From an uncultured bacterium (lineage in GTDB: Bacteria > Bacillota > Clostridia > Lachnospirales > Lachnospiraceae), in contig CAMTZV010000146.1 of assembly GCA_947086625.1 (NCBI GenBank), forward strand, positions 1 through 5,402: a stretch of DNA of 5,402 nucleotides, written 5' to 3'. The notes under the pieces are model-generated. The model was not told where the DNA came from and made no database searches. It saw only the letters and a list, made by a program, of their open reading frames with translations. Shown here in pieces: positions 1 to 5,402 of the stretch; positions within the stretch are counted from its first letter, which is position 1, and each line of letters begins with the position of its first letter. Both the position numbers and the translations under genes were made by a program.

Positions 1-23
1 GATAACAGATTTATCTGGCGCTC

Positions 24-52
24 AGTATAACACAGGCAAAGGCATGATTCAA
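24..52 (-). promoter_or_regulatory. Extended -10 promoter pointing out of the window, overlapping the htrA terminator hairpin
   Basis: On the minus strand, TTGAAT (complement of 47-52; 4 of 6 bases of TTGACA) is followed by exactly 17 nt and TATACT (complement of 24-29; 5 of 6 bases of TATAAT). A TGt just before the -10 makes it an extended -10 element. The -35 lies inside the terminator hairpin, across the loop and one arm. It would drive a gene beyond position 1, which is not visible here. The spacing and sequence are good for a housekeeping sigma factor; activity is inferred. Confidence 0.6.
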
Positions 53-68
53 GCGCGAATCATGCCTT
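39..68 (-). terminator. Intrinsic terminator downstream of htrA
   Basis: A perfect 12-bp stem (AAGGCATGATTC at 39-50 against GAATCATGCCTT at 57-68) encloses a 6-nt loop, 31 nt past the htrA stop. Read on the minus strand, the stem is followed by TTTGCCTGTGTT, a T-rich but interrupted tract. The plus-strand downstream side has no T-run. It is therefore best read as a minus-strand terminator for htrA and any upstream operon transcript, of moderate strength because the T-tract is broken. Confidence 0.75.
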
Positions 69-99
69 CCTGAAAATTGCTCTATAACCGTAAAATCTG

Positions 100-1557
100 T
101 CAGTCCTTGCTGCCGAGCGTGACCTCCAGCTCGTGCTCCACATACTGCCCGTTATCGGTGCGGCAGATCGTGATCTTTACCTTTGTGCCGGCTGCACGGT
201 ACTGCATGAGATCATCCATCTCCTCCAGCGTTGCCACGCTGTGCCCGTCGAACTTTGTGATAATATCGCCCTGCTGGATGCCGGCTTCCTCCGCCGCGCT
301 TCCCTCATAGACCTTTGCGACGTAAATACCGGACGGTACATTGTAGGTTTCGGACACGGATTTGTCCACGCCAAAGCCGTTGACACCGAGAAACGCCGCC
401 TTTTCCTCCGTAACCTTTTCCCGCGTGATCAGCTCGTCGATAATGGGAGCCGCAACCGTCATCGGAATTGCAAAGCCAACCCCGTCCACATAGTCTCCGC
501 CCATCTTGGAGGAATTGATACCGATGACCTCGCCCCTGACGTTTAAAAGAGCGCCGCCGGAATTTCCGGGGTTGATGCTGGCATCGGTCTGTGTCAGTGT
601 GTTCGTGTAGCTCTCGCCCGTCGTCTGATCCTGTGCGGTGACCTCGCGCTCCAGCGCACTGATGATGCCGCTTGTCACGGACTGTCCATAGCCAAGCGCA
701 TTGCCGATCGCTACAACCGGCTCGCCGACCTCTTCATTTCCCCCGTCATTGATCGTTGCGATCCTGATCGCGGCACGCGTCTCTTCCTCAATGTCGCTCT
801 TTGCCACCTTTACGACTGCAAGATCGTTGCCGGGGCTTGTGCCCTTCACCTCAACCGCCGCCGTGCTGCCGTCGCAAAACTGCACCGTCAGTGTCGTCGC
901 GCCCTCCACGACGTGATTGTTCGTGGCAATATACAGATAGTCGTCGTCCTCGCTGACGAGGATGCCGCTGCCCGCATAATCCTCCTGCTGGGAATACGTC
1001 TGACCGAAAAATGTGCGGTACTGCGTCTCCGTCATGTTTGTGATTGCCACAATCGACGGCATTGTCGCCTTCACGATATCGGATACATCCATGACGACTG
1101 CCTGGCCGTCGATATACGGCGTCTGCTGCCCGTCCTCATCCTTCGGCGTCGTCAGCGCCGAAGGCTGCTTTGTTTCATTGACGATCACCTGCTCCTTCTG
1201 CGGGATAAGGTAGTTGACACCGCCGAACACGCCGCCTCCTACCAGCCCGAAGACCGCCGCCAGACACGCACACTTTGCGACAGTCACGCCAAAGCCGCGC
1301 TTTTTCTTCGATTTTTCCTTTTTGTGCCCTGCCCCGGCCTCCGCCATCGTCCGCCGCTCGTAAGGGCTGTAATAGCGGTCGCGCGACTGGTCCGTCTGCG
1401 TTCCCGTCCAGGTACCGTAAATGTTTTCCGTCGCATGTCCCGTACTGTTCTCGGTTCCGGTGTAGCGGTAGCTGTTGTCCTGCGGATCCACCGGATAGCC
1501 GGAATCGCCGCCGTAGGTGTTCTGAAACTGGTCATTTTCTCTGTTATAATTATCCAT
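100..1557 (-). CDS. htrA: Membrane-anchored HtrA/DegP-family serine protease with one PDZ domain
   Basis: HtrA degrades or refolds damaged proteins outside the membrane, including at the secretion site in Gram-positives. From the preferred ATG (485 aa), residues 1-78 form a low-complexity cytosolic head rich in Asn, Gln, Tyr, Gly and Thr. A basic stop (KKEKSKKKRG) follows, then a Gly-rich membrane helix at about 90-117 and a linker. The trypsin-like protease domain spans about 155-380, with the full triad: His215 (NNHVVEGA), Asp245 (GNDLAVVKV) and Ser333 (NPGNSGGAL). One PDZ domain spans about 387-483 (FLGV; GSAAEEAGIQQGDIITKFDG). Start choice: GTG at 1558-1560 directly precedes ATG at 1555-1557. 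The AAAGGAAG site is 3 nt from the GTG but 6 nt from the ATG, so the ATG is favoured. The gene lies 105-108 nt after glmS with no terminator between, so it may be read both from that operon and from its own promoter. A hairpin terminator follows. Confidence 0.96.
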   Translation of the reverse strand: MDNYNRENDQFQNTYGGDSGYPVDPQDNSYRYTGTENSTGHATENIYGTWTGTQTDQSRDRYYSPYERRTMAEAGAGHKKEKSKKKRGFGVTVAKCACLAAVFGLVGGGVFGGVNYLIPQKEQVIVNETKQPSALTTPKDEDGQQTPYIDGQAVVMDVSDIVKATMPSIVAITNMTETQYRTFFGQTYSQQEDYAGSGILVSEDDDYLYIATNNHVVEGATTLTVQFCDGSTAAVEVKGTSPGNDLAVVKVAKSDIEEETRAAIRIATINDGGNEEVGEPVVAIGNALGYGQSVTSGIISALEREVTAQDQTTGESYTNTLTQTDASINPGNSGGALLNVRGEVIGINSSKMGGDYVDGVGFAIPMTVAAPIIDELITREKVTEEKAAFLGVNGFGVDKSVSETYNVPSGIYVAKVYEGSAAEEAGIQQGDIITKFDGHSVATLEEMDDLMQYRAAGTKVKITICRTDNGQYVEHELEVTLGSKD

Positions 1558-1563
1558 CACAAT

Positions 1564-1571
1564 CTTCCTTT
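1564..1571 (-). promoter_or_regulatory. htrA Shine-Dalgarno that decides between GTG and ATG starts
   Basis: The minus strand reads AAAGGAAG-ATT-GTG-ATG. The spacer is 3 nt to the GTG and 6 nt to the ATG. The usual Gram-positive spacing is about 5-9 nt, so the ATG is the better start. The choice changes the protein by a single Met and has no effect on domains. Confidence 0.75.
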
Positions 1572-1665
1572 CTCTATCGTAGATATTGTTTACTGTTTTG
1601 ATGTTAATTAGTCTACAGAGAAGATGTGACCGTTTTGTGTCTTAAATTTGTAGAATTTTTGTTTT

Positions 1666-3501
1666 TCATTCCACCGTAACCGACTTTGCAAGATTTCTCG
1701 GCTTATCCACATCGCAGCCCTTGCCAACGGATACATAGTAGGCGAAGAGCTGTAACGGAATGATCGCCAGCGAGTTTGTGAAGTATTTATTCGTCTGCGG
1801 AAGGTAGATGACATAATCCGCCGTCTTTTCGATCTCGGTATTGTCCTCGTTCGTGACCGCCAGCACGACCGCCCCGCGGGAGCGCACCTCCACGATGTTG
1901 CTCATCGTCTTTTTGTACAGCCCCTTCTGCGTCACGAGAGCCGTCACAAGCGTCCCCTCCTCGATGAGTGAGATCGTGCCGTGCTTGAGCTCACCTGCCG
2001 CATACGCCTCTGAATGAACGTAAGAAATCTCCTTTAATTTCAGAGAACCCTCCATGCCGATGGCGTAATCGATACCGCGCCCCATGAAAAAGACGTCCTT
2101 TGCGCCCACATAGCGGTTTGCAATCTTCTGAATATGCTCCTTGTTTGCCAGCAGCATCTCGATCTGCGCAGGGATCGCCTTCAGCTCGGTGATCATCTGT
2201 GACACTGTCTCGTCCGTAATCTGTTCCCGCACACGCGCAAAATGGATCGCCAGCAGGTACATCGCGATAAGCTGCGCGGAATACGCCTTTGTCGTAGCAA
2301 CCGCAATCTCCGGGCCCGCCCACGTATACATGACACGGTCCGCCTCGCGCGCGATGGAGCTGCCAACAACGTTGACGATGCCAAGCGTCATGACCTTCTG
2401 CTCCTTCGCCTCCCGCAGCGCCGCCAGCGAATCCGCGGTCTCGCCGGACTGGCTGATGATGATGACCAGATCGTCCGGGCTTAAAATCGGATTGCGGTAG
2501 CGGAACTCGCTCGCCAGATCCACCTCAACCGGAATGCGCGATAATCCTTCCAATATATACTTCGACGTAACCCCGGTGTGGTACGCGCTGCCGCACGCCA
2601 CAATATGAATGCGGTTGATGTTTTTGATCTCCTCCGCACTCATGCCGAGCTCCTCGATCACGATCTCGTTATCCTTTATGCGGGGATTTAACGTTTCCCG
2701 CACGGTTTTCGGCTGCTCATACATCTCCTTGAGCATGAAATGCTCGTAGCCGCCCTTCTCCGCCGCGTTGATATCCCACTCGATCGCCCGGCTCTCCTTT
2801 GTAATCGGCTCTCCGTCGCTGTTGAAAAACTCGATCGCTTCCCCGGTGAGACAGGCAATCTCCTCATTCTCGATAAAATAGACGTCGCGCGTATATTTGA
2901 GCACAGCGGGAACATCGGACGCGATGAGGTTGCCGTCCTTTCCCTTCCCGACAATCAGCGGCGAGTCCTTGCGCAGCGCATAAACCTTGTCGGGACATTC
3001 CGCAAACAGGATGCCCAGCGCATACGAGCCCTCAACCCGGTGCATAATCTTCGTGATCGTGTCGATGATATCGCCGTCCGTCTTCTTATAATAATAGTCC
3101 AGAAGGTGCGCCACAACCTCCGTGTCGGTGTCCGACACAAACCGGTAGCCGCGGCCCTGCAGCTTCTTTTTGAGCTTCATATAGTTCTCGATAATACCGT
3201 TATGAACGACCGCAATGCTCTGCGCCTCGTTGAAATGCGGATGCGCATTCGTGTCGTTGGGCTCGCCGTGGGTCGCCCAGCGGGTGTGCCCGATGCCGAC
3301 GGTTCCGGGCATGGTGCTTCCGTCATGAGTCAGCTCGCTTAAAACCTTGAGGCGCCCGGTGCTCTTTTGTATTTTGATCGCGCTGCCGTCATAGATGGCA
3401 AGGCCCGCCGAGTCATAGCCGCGATATTCCAGCTTTGAGAGACCGTCAAGCAGAACGGGGGCCGCCTGGCGTTTACCGATATATCCTACAATTCCACACA
3501 T
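1666..3501 (-). CDS. glmS: Glutamine--fructose-6-phosphate aminotransferase (isomerizing)
   Basis: GlmS converts fructose-6-phosphate and glutamine into glucosamine-6-phosphate and glutamate, the first committed step to UDP-GlcNAc for peptidoglycan and wall-polymer linkage units; it is cytosolic. The 611-residue product is full length (E. coli GlmS has 609). The N-terminal Ntn glutaminase domain (about 1-240) has the nucleophile Cys2 exposed after Met removal (MCGIVGYIG), HTRWATHG with Arg74, HNGIIENY with Asn101 and Gly102, and SDTDTEVV with Asp126. The first sugar isomerase (SIS) domain has VACGSAYHTG (301-310) and SQSGETADS (350-358). The second has GRGIDYAIGMEGSLKLKEIS with Glu491, GELKHG with His507, and the C-terminal PRNLAKSVTVE with Lys606. 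These line up with E. coli catalytic Glu488, His504 and Lys603. Start: ATG at 3499-3501 behind AAGGAG, 3 nt after the LCP stop. No glmS ribozyme can fit in that gap. All key residues are intact. Confidence 0.98.
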   Translation of the reverse strand: MCGIVGYIGKRQAAPVLLDGLSKLEYRGYDSAGLAIYDGSAIKIQKSTGRLKVLSELTHDGSTMPGTVGIGHTRWATHGEPNDTNAHPHFNEAQSIAVVHNGIIENYMKLKKKLQGRGYRFVSDTDTEVVAHLLDYYYKKTDGDIIDTITKIMHRVEGSYALGILFAECPDKVYALRKDSPLIVGKGKDGNLIASDVPAVLKYTRDVYFIENEEIACLTGEAIEFFNSDGEPITKESRAIEWDINAAEKGGYEHFMLKEMYEQPKTVRETLNPRIKDNEIVIEELGMSAEEIKNINRIHIVACGSAYHTGVTSKYILEGLSRIPVEVDLASEFRYRNPILSPDDLVIIISQSGETADSLAALREAKEQKVMTLGIVNVVGSSIAREADRVMYTWAGPEIAVATTKAYSAQLIAMYLLAIHFARVREQITDETVSQMITELKAIPAQIEMLLANKEHIQKIANRYVGAKDVFFMGRGIDYAIGMEGSLKLKEISYVHSEAYAAGELKHGTISLIEEGTLVTALVTQKGLYKKTMSNIVEVRSRGAVVLAVTNEDNTEIEKTADYVIYLPQTNKYFTNSLAIIPLQLFAYYVSVGKGCDVDKPRNLAKSVTVE

Positions 3502-3504
3502 TTT

Positions 3505-4692
3505 TTACTCCTTGTCAAAGTCGTCGCTCTCGATGATGCCGCCCTGCACTGCCTCGGGGTGATCACCCATTTCAATGCTTACACCGTAATTGTTTTTGAT
3601 CAGATTGCTGTAGTTGATAACGGTCGCGGACGGCACGTATGCCGTGTCGTCGTAGAGGTAGCGGTGCAGCGCGCGCACGTTGTTTTCCAGATCCGCGCAG
3701 ATCACGACGTCGCCCTTGCTCCCGCCGAGGCTCATCGGATACTTGCTGAACGGAAAGCCCGTCGACTCCGCCAGCTCATAGCTGAACATGCTCGCCGCCA
3801 GACGGATCAGATCCGCGTTCGTATAGCTCGTATGGATCTCCGGGAATACAGTGTTTATAATGTTGTTGATCGTGATGATATCCGCCTTTTTCGCCTTCTT
3901 CACGATCTCGTTGATGACCTCGCGCTGCCGCTCCGCGCGCGCGAAATCGCTGCCCGCCGTCGAGCGGATGCGCGCATAAGCCGTCGCCTGCGTGCCGTTT
4001 AGCGTCTGTAAGCCGGTCGTCGTGAGATGCACCGCCTGATCGCCGGTCGCCCGCGCCGTCGTGTCGATGTGGTGGTTGATATATTTCAGCTCCGCCGAAT
4101 CCACATCGATCTCCACGCCGCCCAGCATGTTTACCACGTCCGTCACCGCCTTGAAATCGACGGTCACAAAGTCCTCGATATCCAGATCGAGGCTCGCGTT
4201 GAGCATACGGATCGACTGCTCCGCGCCGCCCAGCGCAAAGGCACGGTTTGACTTGTGAAAATTGGGGGACGTTTCGCGCATGATATCCGTGTCTAAAAAG
4301 GTATCGCGGTACACGGATACGAGCCGCACTTCCTTCGTGTCGTTGTTGATGCTCGCGATCATGATGACGTCGGAGTTGCCGGAGTCGGCATGGCCGTTAA
4401 AATAGTTGTCCACGCCAAAGATTGCCACATCCTCGTAGCCCTTCAAAATCTCCATCGTCTCCTCGGGAATCTCATCCTCGTTGATGCTCAAATCGCCCGG
4501 CTCCAGCTTCGACGTATCCGGCGCCTTCTCTATCTTATTCAATGCCTGCCATATATATAACGCGCCCAGCACGATCAGCAGCACAAAAACTTCTATTACA
4601 AGTAAAATAATCTTTCGCTTTCTTCTGCGTTTCTTCAAAAGCTGCTTCTGTTCCCTTGGACTCAGCTCCCTCTCCTTTTGTCTCTTACTCAT
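3505..4692 (-). CDS. LytR-CpsA-Psr (LCP) family wall-polymer transferase
   Basis: LCP proteins move wall teichoic acid, capsule or other polymers from undecaprenyl-pyrophosphate carriers to peptidoglycan, acting outside the membrane. This 395-residue protein has a short cytosolic head ending in a basic stretch (KKRRRKRK, 20-27), one membrane helix at about 28-48, and an extracellular LCP domain from about 87 to 315. Recognisable family motifs are FGVD (92-95), SDVIM with Asp108, SVYRDT with Arg129 and Asp130, HKSNRAFALGG (146-156), GGVEIDV (191-197), YARIR with Arg241 and Arg243, and D-x-x-R-x-E-R-Q-R with Asp249, Arg252 and Gln256. The Arg usually found two residues before Asp108 is Asn106 here. 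No LytR_C domain follows; the tail is short and acidic (ESDDFDKE). The ATG start is supported by an AGAAGGG Shine-Dalgarno at 4700-4706. The gene is followed 3 nt later by glmS. The family call is firm; the polymer attached is unknown, though the neighbouring glycerophosphotransferase suggests a teichoic-acid-like one. Confidence 0.95.
   Translation of the reverse strand: MSKRQKERELSPREQKQLLKKRRRKRKIILLVIEVFVLLIVLGALYIWQALNKIEKAPDTSKLEPGDLSINEDEIPEETMEILKGYEDVAIFGVDNYFNGHADSGNSDVIMIASINNDTKEVRLVSVYRDTFLDTDIMRETSPNFHKSNRAFALGGAEQSIRMLNASLDLDIEDFVTVDFKAVTDVVNMLGGVEIDVDSAELKYINHHIDTTARATGDQAVHLTTTGLQTLNGTQATAYARIRSTAGSDFARAERQREVINEIVKKAKKADIITINNIINTVFPEIHTSYTNADLIRLAASMFSYELAESTGFPFSKYPMSLGGSKGDVVICADLENNVRALHRYLYDDTAYVPSATVINYSNLIKNNYGVSIEMGDHPEAVQGGIIESDDFDKE
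3508..3513 (-). promoter_or_regulatory. glmS Shine-Dalgarno inside the last codons of the LCP gene
   Basis: The minus strand reads AAGGAG-TAAAAA-ATG. A consensus ribosome binding site forms the last two codons (Lys, Glu) of the LCP gene, whose TAA stop lies inside the 6-nt spacer before the glmS ATG. Ribosomes finishing the LCP protein are therefore placed directly on the glmS start, so translational coupling is likely (inference). The sequence fixes the glmS start firmly. Confidence 0.9.
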
Positions 4693-4699
4693 CTGTTTT

Positions 4700-4706
4700 C
4701 CCTTCT
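4700..4706 (-). promoter_or_regulatory. Shine-Dalgarno of the LCP gene
   Basis: The minus strand reads AGAAGGG, then AAAACAG, then ATG, giving a 7-nt spacer. This supports the LCP start at 4692. The gap upstream is AT-rich and shows no convincing -35/-10 pair, so read-through from the upstream genes may be the main source of transcript. Confidence 0.75.
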
Positions 4707-4740
4707 TACCTCAAAATTATTTCCCCTCATAGATGGTACA

Positions 4741-4765
4741 CTAAACAGTAACAGTTTAGACTAAA
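4741..4765. repeat. Nested inverted repeats CTAAA/TTTAG between the zinc-ribbon and LCP genes (candidate operator)
   Basis: On the plus strand, CTAAAC (4741-4746) pairs with GTTTAG (4754-4759) across 7 nt, and TTTAG (4755-4759) pairs with CTAAA (4761-4765) across a single A. The same 5-nt word thus appears three times in alternating orientation, and the outer two copies are exactly 20 bp apart, about two helical turns. It is not followed by a T-run on either strand, so it is a poor terminator. Its position 49-73 nt upstream of the LCP start fits an operator better, but no known regulator motif was recognised with confidence. Confidence 0.45.
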
Positions 4766-4777
4766 TTCCGCTCTCTG

Positions 4778-4987
4778 TCAATTACTTTGCGCGCTCCCGG
4801 TGTTGTGTATGTAGCGCCAGCTTGCTGCATAGTCTGCGCGTTCGCGCGCGTTCATATCCGCATATTTCTCATATTCTAATTTTGTCAGCGCCATCTCCGG
4901 GTTTCCGCACTGATGGCATTCCACGTCCCTGCGGCGCGACACCGTGCGCATCCAGCCGCAGGCCGGGCAGATATATACCTTTAGCAT
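4778..4987 (-). CDS. Small zinc-ribbon protein of unknown function (69 aa)
   Basis: This is a complete small gene. Two CxxC knuckles (CPAC, Cys7 and Cys10; CHQC, Cys24 and Cys27) lie 13 residues apart and should bind one zinc ion in a rubredoxin/RNA-polymerase-subunit-M-like ribbon. Between them is a basic patch (RTVSRRR, about residues 14-20). The C-terminal half is helical and charged (KLEYEKYADMNARERADYA, then SWRYIH), with no signal peptide or membrane segment, so the protein is probably cytosolic. A ribosome binding site, GAGGAGAG (complement of 4990-4997), sits just before the ATG. The gene begins 18 nt after the glycerophosphotransferase stop, so the two are probably cotranscribed. I recall similar short proteins in Lachnospiraceae, sometimes labelled 'RNA polymerase subunit M' by zinc-ribbon similarity alone. 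That name should not be trusted, because the protein lacks the rest of a transcription factor. A regulatory or protein-binding role in the wall cluster is only inference. Confidence 0.85.
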   Translation of the reverse strand: MLKVYICPACGWMRTVSRRRDVECHQCGNPEMALTKLEYEKYADMNARERADYAASWRYIHNTGSAQSN

Positions 4988-5005
4988 AGCTCTCCTCGCC
5001 TTACA

Positions 5006-5402
5006 TTATAACCCAATGTAATCCAAAATCCGTTCCGTCGCGTGCCCGTCGCATGCGCTCATGAACCGCTCCTTAAACTCCGATACCCGCCGTCTCTCAA
5101 AGCGCTCCTCCAAATGTAAGATGTAATCTACGACCGCCTCCTGCGTCCTGCATACCGGCCCGGGGGTCAGTGTCTCATAGCTGTAGTAAAAGCCCCGCTC
5201 GTCAAAATACTGCTCCAGATCCGGCGCGAAAAAGACCATCGGCCGCTCGAAGAGCGCATACTCGAACACGAGCGACGAGTAATCGCTGATACAGACATCG
5301 CTGACGCAAAGCAGCGCGCCGATCTCCATCTCCCCGGTCAGATCCCGCGCAAAATCTGTATATTGCGCCGGGACACCCGGCCGCTTTTTCACAAACGGGT
5401 GG
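5006..5402 (-). CDS. CDP-glycerol glycerophosphotransferase family protein (TagB/TagF-like), C-terminal part, 5' end outside window
   Basis: Enzymes of this family transfer glycerol-phosphate (or ribitol-phosphate) from the CDP-activated form to a lipid-linked acceptor on the inner face of the membrane, building wall teichoic acid or a related polymer. About 131 residues are visible. The reading frame stays open to the window edge, and translation upstream of the first possible start (a GTG at 5390-5392) reads H-P-F-V. This matches the conserved His-Pro motif of the family, so that GTG is an internal Val and the gene is truncated by the window rather than short. The family C-terminal signature follows: SDVCISDYSSLVFEYA, then RPMVFFAPDLEQY, RGFYYSYE and PGP, with a closing ACDGHATERILDYI helix. 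The stop is TAA at 5006-5008. The next gene starts 18 nt downstream, which suggests an operon. Whether the substrate is CDP-glycerol or CDP-ribitol, and primase or polymerase, cannot be told from this part. Confidence 0.9.
   Translation of the reverse strand, partial: HPFVKKRPGVPAQYTDFARDLTGEMEIGALLCVSDVCISDYSSLVFEYALFERPMVFFAPDLEQYFDERGFYYSYETLTPGPVCRTQEAVVDYILHLEERFERRRVSEFKERFMSACDGHATERILDYIGL

Noticed and set aside
6..17. Near-palindrome CAGATTTATCTG at the window edge
   Set aside because: Only 5-bp arms around TT, close to the window edge and downstream of a better-supported promoter; too short to call an operator.
913..1611. 232-codon plus-strand open frame over htrA
   Set aside because: It is antisense to an intact HtrA with full catalytic triad and PDZ domain. 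Its product is Arg/Val/Leu/His-rich with no recognisable fold, as expected from the reverse of a GC-biased gene.
1641..1665. Possible CiaR-type TTTAAG repeat upstream of htrA
   Set aside because: Only one TTTAAG copy is present; no second copy lies at the required 5-nt spacing on either side.
2740..3342. 200-codon plus-strand open frame over glmS
   Set aside because: It is antisense to the highly conserved glmS, has no recognisable domain and an Arg-rich composition; a shadow frame.
4481..4732. 83-codon plus-strand frame with a Ser/Phe/Leu-rich hydrophobic product
   Set aside because: It mirrors the basic and membrane-helix codons of the LCP protein on the opposite strand, which explains its hydrophobicity. 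No good ribosome binding site or family resemblance was seen.
4741..4759. CTAAAC hairpin as a terminator for the zinc-ribbon gene
   Set aside because: The stem is 6 bp with only two GC pairs and no T-run follows on the minus strand.
5006..5392. Treating the glycerophosphotransferase fragment as a complete 128-aa gene starting at GTG 5392
   Set aside because: The frame continues upstream with the conserved His-Pro motif and the family is several hundred residues long, so the GTG is internal.

Overview
The window looks like a chromosomal segment of a Gram-positive Clostridia bacterium, most likely a Lachnospiraceae-type gut anaerobe. This rests on a teichoic-acid-type glycerophosphotransferase, a LytR-CpsA-Psr (LCP) wall-polymer transferase with a clade-typical sequence, a membrane-anchored HtrA with a long Asn/Gln/Tyr-rich cytosolic head, and strong AAGGAG-like ribosome binding sites. 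The family or genus is inferred from remembered protein resemblance, not from a search. The genes are moderately GC-rich and the two main intergenic gaps are AT-rich.

All five genes lie on the minus strand, so transcription runs from high to low coordinates. In transcription order they are: (1) the 3' end of a CDP-glycerol glycerophosphotransferase-like gene (5006-5402, cut by the window edge); (2) a 69-residue zinc-ribbon protein of unknown function (4778-4987), 18 nt downstream; (3) an LCP-family membrane protein (3505-4692) after an 85-nt gap that holds nested CTAAA/TTTAG inverted repeats; (4) glmS (1666-3501), only 3 nt after the LCP stop and very probably translationally coupled to it; (5) htrA (100-1557) after a 105-nt AT-rich gap with no visible terminator. 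A 12-bp perfect hairpin (39-68) closes htrA. An extended -10 promoter (TTGAAT, 17 nt, TATACT) overlaps that hairpin and points out of the window towards position 1.

The genes fit one theme, cell-envelope construction and upkeep. GlmS makes glucosamine-6-phosphate for UDP-GlcNAc, which feeds peptidoglycan and the linkage units of wall polymers. The glycerophosphotransferase builds or primes a glycerol-phosphate-type polymer, the LCP protein attaches polymers to the wall, and HtrA deals with misfolded proteins outside the membrane. No mobile element, CRISPR array, tRNA, rRNA or phage gene is visible, and there is no clear sign of a wholly new system. The points most worth following up are the zinc-ribbon gene inside the wall cluster, the LCP-glmS coupling with no room for a glmS ribozyme, the terminator/promoter overlap, and the candidate operator upstream of the LCP gene.
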